DNA of 64,000 bases from Actinomyces sp. Lineage in GTDB: Bacteria; Actinomycetota; Actinomycetes; Actinomycetales; Actinomycetaceae. Below are positions 17,616 through 26,543 of this stretch, in pieces. The stretch covers positions 62,001 to 126,000 of the forward strand of contig JALCNR010000004.1 in the NCBI GenBank assembly GCA_022649165.1. Direction: 5' to 3'. The position numbers and the translations under genes are program-made. How positions within the stretch are numbered: position 1 is the first letter of the stretch; every line of letters starts with the position of its first letter. Below the pieces are notes generated by a model. That model was not told the DNA's origin. It searched no databases and saw only the letters and a list, made by a program, of their open reading frames with translations.

Positions 17616-17820
17616 CCCGTGCGCCCCTGCCCGGGCGCTGGGACGAGGGCGTCCCCGCGGTGAGAGCCGGCGCCATCACGGCGGCGGGCCCCTGTCCAGA
17701 CCTGATCGCATGGCGGGACGGCGGCAGGGTGCGGACGTCCATTCTGTGAACAGTTGGTCACGACCTTGGAAAGAAAGGTTGATGATGTCGAAACCCCCAC
17801 AGTGAGACGACGGAGAACCG

Positions 17821-20800
17821 ATGAGACGCGCGATCACAGCGTTGATCGGTCTGGTCGCCAGCGCGGGCCTTGCCGTACCGGGCATCGCCTCCGCAGCGCC
17901 GACTGAGTCAACCAGCCCAGCCCACGACCCCTCCCAGGCGGTGACGGCCTCGACACGGACGGTCCGCGTCGTCGTGACCCTGGACAACCAGCCCGCCACG
18001 GCGTCCAGCGGCGCCGAGGCCGCCAACCTCGCCCAGCAAGACGCCCTCCTCGACACGTGGTCCGAGGCCTTCGGGCTCACCGTGGACCGCCAGTTCGGCT
18101 ACCTGGTCAACGGGTTCTCCGCGGAGATCCCCGAGGACAAGATCCCGGCGCTCGCCGCCGCGCCCGGCGTCGCGACCGTCCAGCGGTCACGGGAGTACGT
18201 GCCCACCGACGAGCACTCCTCCGAACTCGTCCAGGCCACCGCGGCCGGCCGGTCCTACGGGGTCGACGGATCAGGGCTGGTCGTGGCCATCATCGACACC
18301 GGCATCGACGCCTCCCACCAGGACATGCGCCTGGACGCCGACGCGCAGGACGACGTCGCGATCACGGACTACGACGCCTCCAAGGGCTTCACCCTCAAGG
18401 TCCCCTACGGGCACAACTTCGCCGACGAGAACGACACGATCAAGGACACGACCTCCTCTCAGCATGGCATGCACGTCGCCGGCATCGTCGCCGCGAACGG
18501 CGGTTCCGAGGGCGCCAGCCCGACCACCACCGGCACCGTCAACGGCATCGCACCGAACGCCCAGCTGCTGGCCATGAAGGTGTTCTCCAACGCCCCCGCG
18601 AAGTCCGGCAGCGCCTACGACGACGACATCATCGCCGCCATCGAGGACTCCGTGAAGCACGGGGCCGACGTCATCAACATGTCGCTGGGATCGGTCGGCG
18701 GTTTCACCGACTCCGACTACGGCATCCAGAGGGCGGTCGACACGGCCACCGAGGCCGGCACCTTCGTCGTCGTCTCGGCCGGCAACTCCGGCCTGCGCGG
18801 CTCCAGCTCGGGTGAGACCGAGGACTACTACGGCTACCAGGACAGCGCCACCGTGGGAGGGCCCTCCACCGCGCTGAGCGCCCTGTCGGTGGCCTCCGTC
18901 GAGAACAGCGTCGTCACCTCCGAAAAGGCCAGCGCCTACTGGAGCGGCACCGACGCGGCGGACCTGTCCTTCCCCTACTCCCACCAGGCGGGGGACCTGG
19001 TGACCACGCCGACGGAGATCGTGGATGCGGGATATGGCGGTGCGGTATCCGACTTCGCGGGGGCCGAGGGGAAAATCGCCCTGGTCCAGCGCGGCGAGTA
19101 CAACTTCGCCGACAAGATCGCCAATGCCTTCGAAGCGGGCGCCGACGGGATCCTCGTCTACAACAATGAAGGGGGCGGCGACGAGATCGTCAGCATGGCG
19201 GGGACCGAGGGGGCCACGGGCTTCGTCGGGTTCGCCGGCCACTCCTATGGCAGCCAGATCGCCGGGCAGCTCCAGGCCGGCCACACGGTCAGGGTGACCC
19301 TCACCGCCGACGCCATTGAGACCGGAAACGCCGCGGCGCTCACGCCCTCCGGCTTCACGTCGTGGGGCCCCGCCCCCGACCTCGAGTTCAAGCCCGACAT
19401 CGCCGGCATCGGCGGCAACGTCTACTCCACGCTCAACGACAACACCTATGGCTCGATGTCGGGCACGTCAATGGCCTCTCCGCAGCTGGCCGGCATCGTC
19501 GCGCTGGGTCTCCAGGAGTACCAGGAGCGCTTCGCAGACGCGAACGACGTCGATCTCAACGCGCTCTTCCGCACGGCCCTCATCAACACCGCCCAAGTGC
19601 TCAAGGACGCCGACGGCGTGCCCTACGCCCCGCGCCAGATCGGCGCGGGCCTGGCCCAGACCGAGGACGCCCTGGACACGAGCGTCTTCGCCACGGTGGA
19701 CGGCGACGCCCACGTCGCCCTCAAGGAGGTCGACGCGCCGCGCACGGTCACGGTGACGCTGACGAACAAGGGGGACGCCGATCTCACCTTCACGCCGGGT
19801 GCGACCGCCGTCACGGAGACGCAGGACCAGGCGACCGGCAACGTGGTGACGGAGAACGCCTCCGACACCGTGACGGCGTCGGCCGGGACCGTGACTGTCC
19901 CGGCGGGCGGCACCGCCACCGCCTCCTTCGCGATCGCGCCCGACACCTCGGCCGACGACCACTACCTCGAGGGATGGCTGGACTTCGACTCGGCGAGCGA
20001 CACCCAGCCGGACCTGCGCGTGCCCTTCCTGGGATACGTCGGGGATTGGAACGCGGAGGACATCATCGACCCCTACGCCTTCAGCGAGGAGGCGGTCTAC
20101 CCGGCGCTGTTCGGGGGCGGCGGGGGCGCCAAGGATCCCTCAGTCGGCACCCAGCTGGCCACGGTGTCGGACGGGACCACCTATTACCTCGGTGACGGGG
20201 GGTGGATCTCGCCCAACGGAGACGGCCAGTCCGATGCGGTCTTCCCGCTGCTCACCCTCATGCGCAACGCGCAGCGGATCGATTACTCCGTCCTCGACTC
20301 CTCGGGCGCGGTGATCGCCCGCCCGGGCACCAGCAGCGAAGTCTCCGCCCCTGCGCTGGCGGACGTGCTGGCGGACGAGGTCAGCCAGTTCCACGTGGCC
20401 ACCGAGGCGATGTTCGACGGCACGGTGTGGGACGCGAAGACGGCTGAGGACGAGACCCTGCCCGACGGCCGGTATGTCTTCCAGGCCGCCGCCACCATCG
20501 CCGACGGCTTCCCCGCCCAGGACCCGGTGTCGATGCCCTTCGGCATCGACACGGTCGCCCCGACGATCGCTCTGCAGAACACGGAGAAGAGCGGCAACGA
20601 CCTGCTGCTCACCTACTCCTTCTCCGACACCTCGGGCGCGGCGGACGGCGGCGCCGCGGGATGGTCGAACGCCACCGTCCTGGCGGACCAGGCGGAGGAC
20701 GAGGGCGCGGTGTCCAGCGGCATCGAGGCGGGCGCCGCCAGCGGCACCTTCACGGTGACCGTGCCCGAGGGCACCGCCTCGGTCCAGGTCACGGCCGTCG

Positions 20801-23025
20801 ACCAGGCGGGCAACCCCTCCGACGCCGACGTCCAGGCGTTGGCCTCCGGCCTGGCCGCGGTCGACCAGTCGGTCCTCACCGGCGGCCCGATCAACGACGC
20901 CACGCGCGGCGCCGACGGCCGGGCCCTGGTCGAGGGCGGGCAGCTCTCCCTGAGGGTCAGGGCCGGCGGCCAGATCGCCAGCGTGGCCGTCGACGGCGGC
21001 GCACTCGTCGCGGTCGACGCCTCGACCGGCCTCGCGACGCTCACCGCGCCCATCACGGAAGGGACGACCTCGTACACCCTCCAGGGCTTCGACGCGACGG
21101 GGAAGGCCGCGGGCGACCCCCTGAGCGTGGCCGTCACCTACGACGTCACCGCGCCGGAGGTGACGATCGGCTCGGCCGCGGCCAACGCCGACGGCACGGT
21201 GACGGTGGCCGGATCGGTCACAGACAACATCGCGACAGCCCCCTCCGTCATCGTCAACGGCAAGGCCTCCGCGGTGGAACCGGATGGCTCGTTCAGGGTG
21301 ACGCTCGACGCGGTCGCCCGCACCCGCCGCACGGTGACGGTCACCGCGAGCGACGGCGTCAACCTGGCCCCCGCCCAGGCGGCTCGTATCGAGGTTCCGG
21401 CAGTGGACGGCGGATTCGTCCTCGACTCGAACGTCGATCCCGCCAACGAGATCGTGCACGCGGTGACGAGCGGAGACCCGGACCTCACCTACGCGCAGGA
21501 TGGATCCGCTCAGTTCCACGTCACCGGCCGGCTGGCCGCTCAGCCGCAGGAGTTCTCCATCGGTGGGGCCGGCGTGACCGTCGCGGCGGATGGCACCTTC
21601 GACGCCGTCGTCCCGCTGGCCGTCGGCGTCAACGACACGAACTTCCGCCTGGTCGACGCCGACGGGACGCTCGTGTGGGACTACGCGGTCAAGTTCCTGT
21701 ACGACGAGGAAGCGCCGGCCGTGACGGTCGACTCAGTCAAGCCAGGTGAGATCGTGGAGGACCCCGGCGCGACAGATCCGGCGCGCGCCCTGTCCATCCG
21801 CGTTCCCGCCGACGCCTCGTCGGCCCGGATCGACCTGGCGGGCACGATCTCCGATGAGACCGCCAGCTACACGCTCACGGTGAACAACGACGCCGTGGCG
21901 AACTTCGAGACGGCGCTCTCCGACTTCGGAAACGCCGCGGGCACCTGGAAGTGGAGCGGCACGGTCCACGACGGTGACACGATCCGCCTGGTCGCCACCG
22001 ACCAGCTGGGAAACGCCCGTACGCTCTACATCGGCGGCGTCATCCTCGACACGACGTCCCCCGATGTCACCGTCAACGGGGCCGTGGACGGCGACGTGAT
22101 CACGGCGGGAACGGAGACGCCCGTGACGGTGTCGACGAGCGACCCCGAGGCGACGGTGTCCGCCGAGTTGAATGGCGAACCTCTCGAGGCCGCAACCGAG
22201 GACGGGACCTCCGAGGTCGCGTTCGACGCGGGCGCGCTCAAGCCCGGCACCTATGTGTTGACGGCCCGGGCGACCGACTGGGCGGGCAACGAGTCCGAAA
22301 AAGCGGTGACCTTCCTCATCAACGCGGTGCCGGTCATCGACGGGCCGGACTCGCTCACCCTCAACCCGGACACGGACCTGCCCTTCGACCCCGCAGCGCA
22401 CTGGAGCGTCACCGACGACCAGGACGGCACGGAGCTGGTCGCGGATCCGGAGACGCTGGCCCTCGGCGACAACACCGTCGTGCTGACCGCCACGGATTCC
22501 CACGGTGCGGCGGCGACCCGCACAGTCACCGTGACGCTCGCGCGTCCGGTCACGACGCTCGCCTCCGGGTGCGTGTCGATGGATGCGGCGTTCGCGGCCG
22601 GCGACTCGCTGAGCGCGACGTGCTCGACCTCGGGCAACCAGCAGACGGTGGCGGTGTCCAACGCCAAGGGCACGCTCACGGGCGTGCTCACGATCGCGAG
22701 CGGCCTTGACGTCCAGCGGGTCGAGCAGGTGGTCGACGGCCAGAGGCTGCCCGTCTCCTTCGAGAAGGTCGACGGCGGCGTCCGACTCACCGGGCCCTCC
22801 GACGCGACCTTCGTCCTGGTCGGCCGCGCCACGGCGGACACGCCCGGCGCAGGCTCCGACGGCCCGGGCGCGGCCGTGCCGATCGGCGGCGCGGGAGGCG
22901 GCTCCCGGCTGTCCTCCACCGGCGCGGGGGTGCGGCCGCTGCTGCTGGCGGCCGGCGCGCTCGCGCTGGGCGGGCTCGGCCTCGCCGGATGGCGGCGAAG
23001 GAGCGCGCATACGGCACGGCGCTGA
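17821..23025 (+). CDS. Giant S8 subtilisin-like protease with PA domain, wall-anchored
   Basis: This 1734-residue secreted protease begins with a signal peptide (residues 1-28) and an I9-like propeptide (about 40-125). The S8 domain carries the triad Asp159 (AIIDTGID), His215 (QHGMHVAG) and Ser550 (GTSMASP), with VSAGNSG as the oxyanion region. A protease-associated (PA) domain is inserted at about 410-490 (KIALVQRGEYNFADKI). Behind it are an Fn3-like domain and several Ig-like modules up to about 1640. The C-terminus has LSSTG, a hydrophobic helix and RRR, a sortase signal with Ser in the second position. It probably cleaves host or biofilm proteins at the cell surface. GGAG precedes the ATG. 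Confidence 0.92.
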   Translation: MRRAITALIGLVASAGLAVPGIASAAPTESTSPAHDPSQAVTASTRTVRVVVTLDNQPATASSGAEAANLAQQDALLDTWSEAFGLTVDRQFGYLVNGFSAEIPEDKIPALAAAPGVATVQRSREYVPTDEHSSELVQATAAGRSYGVDGSGLVVAIIDTGIDASHQDMRLDADAQDDVAITDYDASKGFTLKVPYGHNFADENDTIKDTTSSQHGMHVAGIVAANGGSEGASPTTTGTVNGIAPNAQLLAMKVFSNAPAKSGSAYDDDIIAAIEDSVKHGADVINMSLGSVGGFTDSDYGIQRAVDTATEAGTFVVVSAGNSGLRGSSSGETEDYYGYQDSATVGGPSTALSALSVASVENSVVTSEKASAYWSGTDAADLSFPYSHQAGDLVTTPTEIVDAGYGGAVSDFAGAEGKIALVQRGEYNFADKIANAFEAGADGILVYNNEGGGDEIVSMAGTEGATGFVGFAGHSYGSQIAGQLQAGHTVRVTLTADAIETGNAAALTPSGFTSWGPAPDLEFKPDIAGIGGNVYSTLNDNTYGSMSGTSMASPQLAGIVALGLQEYQERFADANDVDLNALFRTALINTAQVLKDADGVPYAPRQIGAGLAQTEDALDTSVFATVDGDAHVALKEVDAPRTVTVTLTNKGDADLTFTPGATAVTETQDQATGNVVTENASDTVTASAGTVTVPAGGTATASFAIAPDTSADDHYLEGWLDFDSASDTQPDLRVPFLGYVGDWNAEDIIDPYAFSEEAVYPALFGGGGGAKDPSVGTQLATVSDGTTYYLGDGGWISPNGDGQSDAVFPLLTLMRNAQRIDYSVLDSSGAVIARPGTSSEVSAPALADVLADEVSQFHVATEAMFDGTVWDAKTAEDETLPDGRYVFQAAATIADGFPAQDPVSMPFGIDTVAPTIALQNTEKSGNDLLLTYSFSDTSGAADGGAAGWSNATVLADQAEDEGAVSSGIEAGAASGTFTVTVPEGTASVQVTAVDQAGNPSDADVQALASGLAAVDQSVLTGGPINDATRGADGRALVEGGQLSLRVRAGGQIASVAVDGGALVAVDASTGLATLTAPITEGTTSYTLQGFDATGKAAGDPLSVAVTYDVTAPEVTIGSAAANADGTVTVAGSVTDNIATAPSVIVNGKASAVEPDGSFRVTLDAVARTRRTVTVTASDGVNLAPAQAARIEVPAVDGGFVLDSNVDPANEIVHAVTSGDPDLTYAQDGSAQFHVTGRLAAQPQEFSIGGAGVTVAADGTFDAVVPLAVGVNDTNFRLVDADGTLVWDYAVKFLYDEEAPAVTVDSVKPGEIVEDPGATDPARALSIRVPADASSARIDLAGTISDETASYTLTVNNDAVANFETALSDFGNAAGTWKWSGTVHDGDTIRLVATDQLGNARTLYIGGVILDTTSPDVTVNGAVDGDVITAGTETPVTVSTSDPEATVSAELNGEPLEAATEDGTSEVAFDAGALKPGTYVLTARATDWAGNESEKAVTFLINAVPVIDGPDSLTLNPDTDLPFDPAAHWSVTDDQDGTELVADPETLALGDNTVVLTATDSHGAAATRTVTVTLARPVTTLASGCVSMDAAFAAGDSLSATCSTSGNQQTVAVSNAKGTLTGVLTIASGLDVQRVEQVVDGQRLPVSFEKVDGGVRLTGPSDATFVLVGRATADTPGAGSDGPGAAVPIGGAGGGSRLSSTGAGVRPLLLAAGALALGGLGLAGWRRRSAHTARR

Positions 23026-23031
23026 TCCCTG

Positions 23032-23088
23032 GGAGGAGGGGCTCCGCACAGGTGAACCCGTGCGGTCTGCGGTCCTGGCTCCTCCTCC
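23032..23088 (+). terminator. Two-part hairpin after the protease gene
   Basis: Outer arms GGAGGAGG (23032-23039) and CCTCCTCC (23081-23088) enclose CCGCAC/GTGCGG (23044-23049/23060-23065). It starts 6 nt after the stop. Confidence 0.6.
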
Positions 23089-23255
23089 TCGGGCGTGGCG
23101 AGGACGGCCCTGCGCAGCCCGGTCCGTGCGTCCTCCGGGAGCGCGGGTCTTGGGCGTGCGGGCCGCCCTCGTCGTGTGTGCGGGCGGAGGACCCGGCCGG
23201 ATCCTCTACGCTGGGCGTGCTCCCGCTCCCGCGGGCGCATGAACGGGAGAGTGCG

Positions 23256-24251
23256 ATGGCAGGGAACCAGGGGCGTCGCGGCGCCGTGCGCAAGCCGACG
23301 ACGAAGAAGGGCGCGAGGGTCGGGACCGGCGGCCACGGCCGCAAGGCCCTGGAGGGCCGCGGGCCCACGCCGAAGGCCGAGGACCGCACCTACCATCCCG
23401 CCCACAAGCGCAAGGTGGCCAGGGAGAAGCGCGCCGAGCAGGACGCCGCGATCGCCCGGGCGCGCGCGAAGACCTCCATCAGACTCCCGGAGGGCCACGA
23501 GCTGATCGCCGGACGCAACCCCGTGGCGGAGGCGGTCCGCGCGGAGGTGCCCGTCGAACGGGTCTTCGTGATCGGCAACATCGCTGACGACCGTGTCGAG
23601 GAGGTCGTGCGCGCCGCCGCACGCACCGGCGCCCCGGTCGTGGAGGTGACGCGCCGGGACCTGGACGTCGCCTCGGACGGGGCCGCCCACCAGGGCGTGG
23701 CCATCGAGGTCCCGGCCTATCAGTACGCGCAGGTCGAGGACCTCATCGCGGACTCGATGCAGCAGATCGGCGCGCCCCTCCTGGTGGCGCTGGACCAGGT
23801 GACGGACCCGCACAACCTGGGGGCCGTGCTGCGCTCCTCGGGGGCGTTCGGGGCGGACGGTGTCGTCATCCCGGAGAGGCGCTCGGCCGGCGTCACCACG
23901 GCTGCGTGGAAGGTGTCCGCCGGGGCGGCCGCGCGCGTGCCCGTCGCGCGGGCGACGAACCTGGTCCGCGCGCTCCAGGAGTGCAAGAAGGCCGGGTTCT
24001 TCGTCGTCGGGCTGGACGGCGGATCGGATGTCCCGATCCGTGGTCTGGGGCTGGCCGCCGAGCCGCTGGTCATCGTCACGGGCGCCGAGGGGACCGGCCT
24101 GTCGCGTCTGGTGCGCGAGACCTGCGACCAGGTTGTCTCCATCCCGATCTCCTCGCGCGTGGAGTCGCTCAATGCCGCCGTCGCCACGGGGATCGCCCTG
24201 TACGAGGTCGTCTCCGTGCGCGCCGGATCCCAGCGGGCCGCCGCCGAATAG
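23256..24251 (+). CDS. rlmB: 23S rRNA (guanosine-2'-O-)-methyltransferase RlmB-like
   Basis: This 331-residue SPOUT-class enzyme has a basic N-terminal extension (1-85), a substrate-binding domain starting at ELIAGRNPVAEAV (about 87-99), and the knotted methyltransferase domain. The SpoU motifs are ALDQVTDPHNLGAVLRSS (motif 1), VTGAEGTGLS (motif 2), and VSIPISSRVESLNAAVA (motif 3). It should methylate G2251 of 23S rRNA. The Lys/Arg-rich N-terminal tail is typical of actinobacterial RlmB. GGGAGA precedes the ATG. A TACGCT -10 lies at 23208-23213. The gene converges on a second SpoU gene with 15 nt between them. Confidence 0.9.
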   Translation: MAGNQGRRGAVRKPTTKKGARVGTGGHGRKALEGRGPTPKAEDRTYHPAHKRKVAREKRAEQDAAIARARAKTSIRLPEGHELIAGRNPVAEAVRAEVPVERVFVIGNIADDRVEEVVRAAARTGAPVVEVTRRDLDVASDGAAHQGVAIEVPAYQYAQVEDLIADSMQQIGAPLLVALDQVTDPHNLGAVLRSSGAFGADGVVIPERRSAGVTTAAWKVSAGAAARVPVARATNLVRALQECKKAGFFVVGLDGGSDVPIRGLGLAAEPLVIVTGAEGTGLSRLVRETCDQVVSIPISSRVESLNAAVATGIALYEVVSVRAGSQRAAAE

Positions 24252-24266
24252 GGGCCGCCAGGAGGG

Positions 24267-25106
24267 TCACTCGACGAGGGGGACCCGCCGTCGGTACTCG
24301 AACGCGATGACGGCGGCGGCCGCGGACAGGTTGAGCGAGTCCACCGCGGGGGAGAACGGGATGCGGACCATCGCGTCGCAGGCGGCCTGGAGCTCGGGGG
24401 TCATGCCGGCGCCCTCGTTGCCCAGGATGATGGCGGAGCGGTCGGGCAGCTCGGCCTCCCACAGCGACTCGGCGGCGCCGCCCGATGTCCCGATCAGAGC
24501 GCGCCCGCTGCGACGCGCCCACGTCACCAGGTCGCCGGCGCCGATGCCGGGCGCCAAGGGCACGCCGAACACGGACCCCATCGAGGACCGCACGGCTGAC
24601 GGGCAGAACGGGTCGGCGTGCGGTCCGATCAGCGTGACACCGCCCAGACCCGCGGCCTCGCACGTGCGGACGATCGTGCCGATGTTGCCTGGGGCGGAGG
24701 GGTGCTCGAGGACCAGGAAAGGGCGGTCGCCGGGCAGCTCGTCCAGGCGATGGGCGCGTCGGTGCGCCAGGACGACGACGCCGGCGGGCATCTGGCGCTG
24801 AGTGATGTGGAGGAAGACGGGCGCGGTGACCCGGGCGACCGGGACCCGGCGCGCCTGCGCCAGACGCTCGACGTCGGCCAGCGCGGGGGAGCGGTCCGGG
24901 TCGGAGACGATGATCTGCTCGATGTCCCAGTCGGGTGCGCGCAGGGCGCGGGTGGCGATCTGGACGCCCTCGGCGGCGAAGAGATCGCCGAAACGGCGGC
25001 CATGCCCGCCTCCTGAGCCCTTGAGCAGGGCACGTGCCCGTTTGACCTGGGGGTTCGAGTCCGAGGCGATGACCGGGGATTCAGGGGCGGACGATGGATG
25101 CGGCAC
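24267..25106 (-). CDS. TrmH/SpoU-family RNA 2'-O-methyltransferase
   Basis: This 279-residue SPOUT enzyme has the N-terminal substrate-binding domain (about 20-110; SNPQVKRARALL) and a knotted catalytic domain. The motifs are LEHPSAPGNIGTIVRTCEAA (with Pro-Gly-Asn-Ile-Gly), LGNEGAGM, and VRIPFSPAVDSLNLSAAAAV. It resembles TsnR-type and RlmB-like 23S rRNA methyltransferases; the exact RNA position is unknown. The start MPHPSSAPES at 25106 is preceded by a short leader that overlaps the repeat-bearing spacer. Being next to rlmB, it may be an old duplicate with changed specificity. Confidence 0.85.
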   Translation of the reverse strand: MPHPSSAPESPVIASDSNPQVKRARALLKGSGGGHGRRFGDLFAAEGVQIATRALRAPDWDIEQIIVSDPDRSPALADVERLAQARRVPVARVTAPVFLHITQRQMPAGVVVLAHRRAHRLDELPGDRPFLVLEHPSAPGNIGTIVRTCEAAGLGGVTLIGPHADPFCPSAVRSSMGSVFGVPLAPGIGAGDLVTWARRSGRALIGTSGGAAESLWEAELPDRSAIILGNEGAGMTPELQAACDAMVRIPFSPAVDSLNLSAAAAVIAFEYRRRVPLVE

Positions 25107-25147
25107 TCCGGCATGCTAGCAGCGGGCCCCGGCGCCCGGCCCATGGT

Positions 25148-25222
25148 GCGCCCGGCCCGAGGTTCGGCGGGCTGAGGGCGCCGGATCCGGCCGATTGAGG
25201 TGCCCAACCTCGGGCTGGGCGC
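25148..25222. repeat. Palindromic repeat element, copy 1
   Basis: Arms of 17 nt (25148-25164 and 25206-25222) pair with one mismatch. The left arm is GCGCCCGGCCCGAGGTT. The loop holds CCGGATCCGG. The same design and the same GGCGGGCGGGCG tail recur at 26384-26458, on the other side of the DUF559-like gene. Confidence 0.6.
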
Positions 25223-25277
25223 TTGACAGGCGGGCGGGCGGGCGGGACGCAGCCCATCCACAACCCCTCCCGGAGTG

Positions 25278-25304
25278 TTGTCAAACATAGTGAACTGGTA
25301 TGAA
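25278..25304 (+). promoter_or_regulatory. Promoter of the DUF559-like gene
   Basis: TTGTCA (25278-25283) and TATGAA (25299-25304) are 15 nt apart. The GTG start is 8 nt after the -10, so the transcript may be leaderless. A TGAACTG direct repeat overlaps the region. Confidence 0.45.
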
Positions 25305-25312
25305 CTGTTGTC

Positions 25313-26371
25313 GTGATCGATCTCTGGAAGGTCCGGGAGCATCTGGTCGTCTCCACGCGTGCGACGGCCAAGCGGTGCGCCGCCGCCCAACGCGGCGGTG
25401 AGCTGACGCGGGTGTGGCGTCAGGTCCTCCTCGACACATCCTGCTTGGCGGGACTCGGCCATCAGTGGAGGGCCTTCGAGCTCGCCACCGTGGCACGGGC
25501 GTTCGCGGTGCAGATCGTCCTGGGGTCGCGGGCCGTCATCAGCCACCAGACCGCCGCTCTGTGCCACGGGGTCGAGGTGCGCGATGAGCTGATGGACGTG
25601 CACGTCTGTGATCCGAGAGCGCGGGGCGTGGGCAGGATGGTCCTCCCGCGCATCCAGCTCCCGGACTTCTCGGCGGGCATCGGGATCGTGCCCGAGGCGC
25701 GTGTGCTGCGTCATCAGACCCGTCTCGATCCGGCGTGGATGCGAGAGGGGCCGGCGGGCCTCCGGCTGGTGGATCCGGTGACGGCAGCGGTGCAGGCGTC
25801 CATGGAACAGGCGCCCAGGGAGGGCGTCATCGTCGTCTCGGGGACGCTGCGGCAGTGCGCCGCGTTCAACCGGTTCTCCGAGGAGGTCGAGACCAGCCGG
25901 GCGCGGGAGGAGGAGGTCCGGGAACTTCTGTTCCGCCGTCTGCGGGAGGCTCCCGGACGCCGGGGTGTGCGGAAGGCCGTGGCGGTGATCGCGGCGGCGG
26001 ACGCGGCCTGCGAGTCCGTGGCGGAGAGGGAGCTCCTGTGGATCCTCAAGGCGGCCGGGTTCCGGGAGGTGCGGACCCAGGTGATCCATGTGGCGGGGAG
26101 GAAGGAGTACTACGTCGACTTCGAGTTGCCGGAGCACCGCATCGTCGTCGAGTTCGACGGTGAGGGGAAGCGGGGGCGGTCCGTCGTGGAGGTCCTGCGC
26201 TCCTACGACCGGGAGGCGATACGGCAGAAGGACCTTGAGGCGCTCGGGTACATCGTCCTGAGGGCGAAGGGCCGGGAGCTGAGAAGTCCGGAACTCATCG
26301 TCGGGGAGATCGTCCGGCGGGCAGGGCTTTCCCGTCCTCCTCGGCCCGTCCGTCTGCTCGGCGGCCGATGA
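25313..26371 (+). CDS. AbiEi-like/DUF559 restriction-endonuclease-fold protein
   Basis: This 352-residue protein is related to a large set of actinobacterial proteins with a very-short-patch-repair-like (DUF559) end. The C-terminal part has a PD-(D/E)XK-like pattern: YYVDFELP with the Asp, and IVVEFDGEGKRG with the Glu and Lys, followed by QKDLEALGYIVLRAKGREL. The N-terminal 110 residues look like the HTH plus linker of AbiEi-type proteins (TRATAKRCAAAQRGG). The role is unknown; such genes are often near mobile or defence loci. The start is a GTG placed 8 nt after a -10. Two copies of a palindromic repeat flank the gene. Confidence 0.7.
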   Translation: MIDLWKVREHLVVSTRATAKRCAAAQRGGELTRVWRQVLLDTSCLAGLGHQWRAFELATVARAFAVQIVLGSRAVISHQTAALCHGVEVRDELMDVHVCDPRARGVGRMVLPRIQLPDFSAGIGIVPEARVLRHQTRLDPAWMREGPAGLRLVDPVTAAVQASMEQAPREGVIVVSGTLRQCAAFNRFSEEVETSRAREEEVRELLFRRLREAPGRRGVRKAVAVIAAADAACESVAERELLWILKAAGFREVRTQVIHVAGRKEYYVDFELPEHRIVVEFDGEGKRGRSVVEVLRSYDREAIRQKDLEALGYIVLRAKGRELRSPELIVGEIVRRAGLSRPPRPVRLLGGR

Positions 26372-26383
26372 GCTCCTGGGTGT

Positions 26384-26458
26384 GCGCCCAACCCGAGGTT
26401 CAACGGCCGCGGAGATCGGAATCGGACCCGTCGGGGCGCTGAGCCTCGGGTTGGGCGC
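26384..26458. repeat. Palindromic repeat element, copy 2
   Basis: Arms of 17 nt (26384-26400 and 26442-26458) pair with one mismatch. The left arm is GCGCCCAACCCGAGGTT. Orientation and tail match copy 1, so the two are direct repeats of a palindrome. It could also serve as terminator of the DUF559-like gene, 13 nt upstream. Confidence 0.6.
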
Positions 26459-26486
26459 CCTCTGGCGGGCGGGCGAGCCGGTCCCA

Positions 26487-26515
26487 TTGAAAAATAGATA
26501 TCACTTTGATAGCCT
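26487..26515 (+). promoter_or_regulatory. SPFH-gene promoter with inverted-repeat operator
   Basis: TTGAAA (26487-26492), 17 nt, then TAGCCT (26510-26515). The spacer carries TATCA-N3-TGATA (26499-26511), a symmetrical repressor-like site reaching into the -10. Confidence 0.65.
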
Positions 26516-26543
26516 CGTGGCATCCGAACACAAGGAGCCTGAC

